Below are positions 63,936-64,000 of a stretch of 64,000 bases of DNA, one piece after another. A program made the position numbers and the translations under genes. The notes beneath the pieces are model-generated. The model worked only from the letters and a program-made list of their open reading frames with translations. It was not told where the DNA came from and did not search any database. Position 1 is the stretch's first letter, and the number at the start of each line of letters is the position of its first letter. The DNA lies in assembly GCF_000369805.1 (NCBI RefSeq), contig NZ_KB850224.1:2350262-2414261 (forward strand), written 5' to 3'. The stretch comes from Acinetobacter sp. NIPH 2100 (lineage in GTDB: Bacteria; Pseudomonadota; Gammaproteobacteria; Pseudomonadales; Moraxellaceae).

Positions 63936-64000
63936 ACTTGTTCACTCTCATGCCATTTGCTTAAAAAGAAACGACTTAATAAGGACATCAACACAAATAA
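63932..64000 (-). CDS. 3-prime end of a gene cut by the right edge, probable membrane protein
   Basis: The last 22 codons and stop of a leftward gene are visible: a hydrophobic stretch LFVLMSLLSRFFLSKWHESE then QV. The TGA overlaps the ATG of the deaminase gene, so the two are cotranscribed. The ending looks like the last helix and tail of an ABC permease or another inner-membrane carrier. The family cannot be fixed without the rest. Confidence 0.6.
   Translation of the reverse strand, partial: LFVLMSLLSRFFLSKWHESEQV

Noticed and set aside
1..64000. CRISPR arrays, tRNA or rRNA genes, insertion sequences or prophage remnants.
   Set aside because: No regularly spaced repeats, no transposase or integrase reading frames, and no recognisable RNA genes were seen when reading the window.

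Overview
The window is one contiguous stretch of a low-GC gammaproteobacterial chromosome. It is most probably from an Acinetobacter species that is related to, but not obviously, A. baumannii. The main grounds are an adeSR-adeABC locus whose AdeA and AdeB read as close relatives of the A. baumannii proteins, a DcaP-like porin with an N-terminal coiled coil, and the general A+T-rich style. I saw no tRNA or rRNA genes, insertion sequences, prophage genes or CRISPR array. The species assignment rests on family recognition and was not searched.

Left part (about 1-17300): a TetR regulator, then a large leftward block that looks like an organosulfur scavenging locus. It holds a TauD-like dioxygenase, a SsuB-like ATPase, a SsuF-like molbindin, and a sigma54 enhancer-binding protein with no sensory domain (SfnR-like). 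A nine-gene operon follows (porin, three solute-binding proteins, three permeases, an ATPase and an MFS carrier), then an aldo/keto reductase and an FMN-dependent monooxygenase of the NtaA/DszA type. Two sigma54-type promoters can be read directly: a full consensus in front of the porin-led operon, and a near-consensus one in front of the monooxygenase. Each has a GTTG/CAAC dyad about 80-105 bp upstream of the predicted start, which suggests one regulon under the local enhancer-binding protein.

Centre-left (17390-25125): AdeS and AdeR, divergent from AdeA, AdeB and an AdeC-type outer-membrane channel. The AdeR direct repeat is visible in the intergenic region, and an intercistronic hairpin precedes adeC.

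Centre (25200-41250): two related loci, each with an AraC regulator of the OruR/ArgR-like type and a PF10118 protein. The first is a five-gene operon (NAD-dependent epimerase/dehydrogenase, PF10118 protein, epoxide-hydrolase-like alpha/beta hydrolase, Baeyer-Villiger-type flavin monooxygenase, thioesterase). The second has a PF10118 gene between two DUF6091 periplasmic proteins. Both PF10118 copies show a ferritin-like di-iron residue pattern (E, ExxH, E, ExxH), so they may be oxygenases rather than hydrolases. Between the loci lie a DyP peroxidase and an FdhD/formate-dehydrogenase-like pair.

Right part (41575-64000): a cyanide-insensitive-type cytochrome bd oxidase with a tiny DUF2474 subunit missed by length filters; a MocR and an AraC regulator; an enoyl-CoA hydratase and an SDR; a complete histidine catabolic set hutCD and hutUHTIG ending in glutamate dehydrogenase, with two TGTATATACA HutC-type operators; then a purine-catabolism group (Rieske oxygenase, LysR, PuuE-type allantoinase, 8-oxoguanine deaminase, and the 3-prime end of a membrane protein at the edge).
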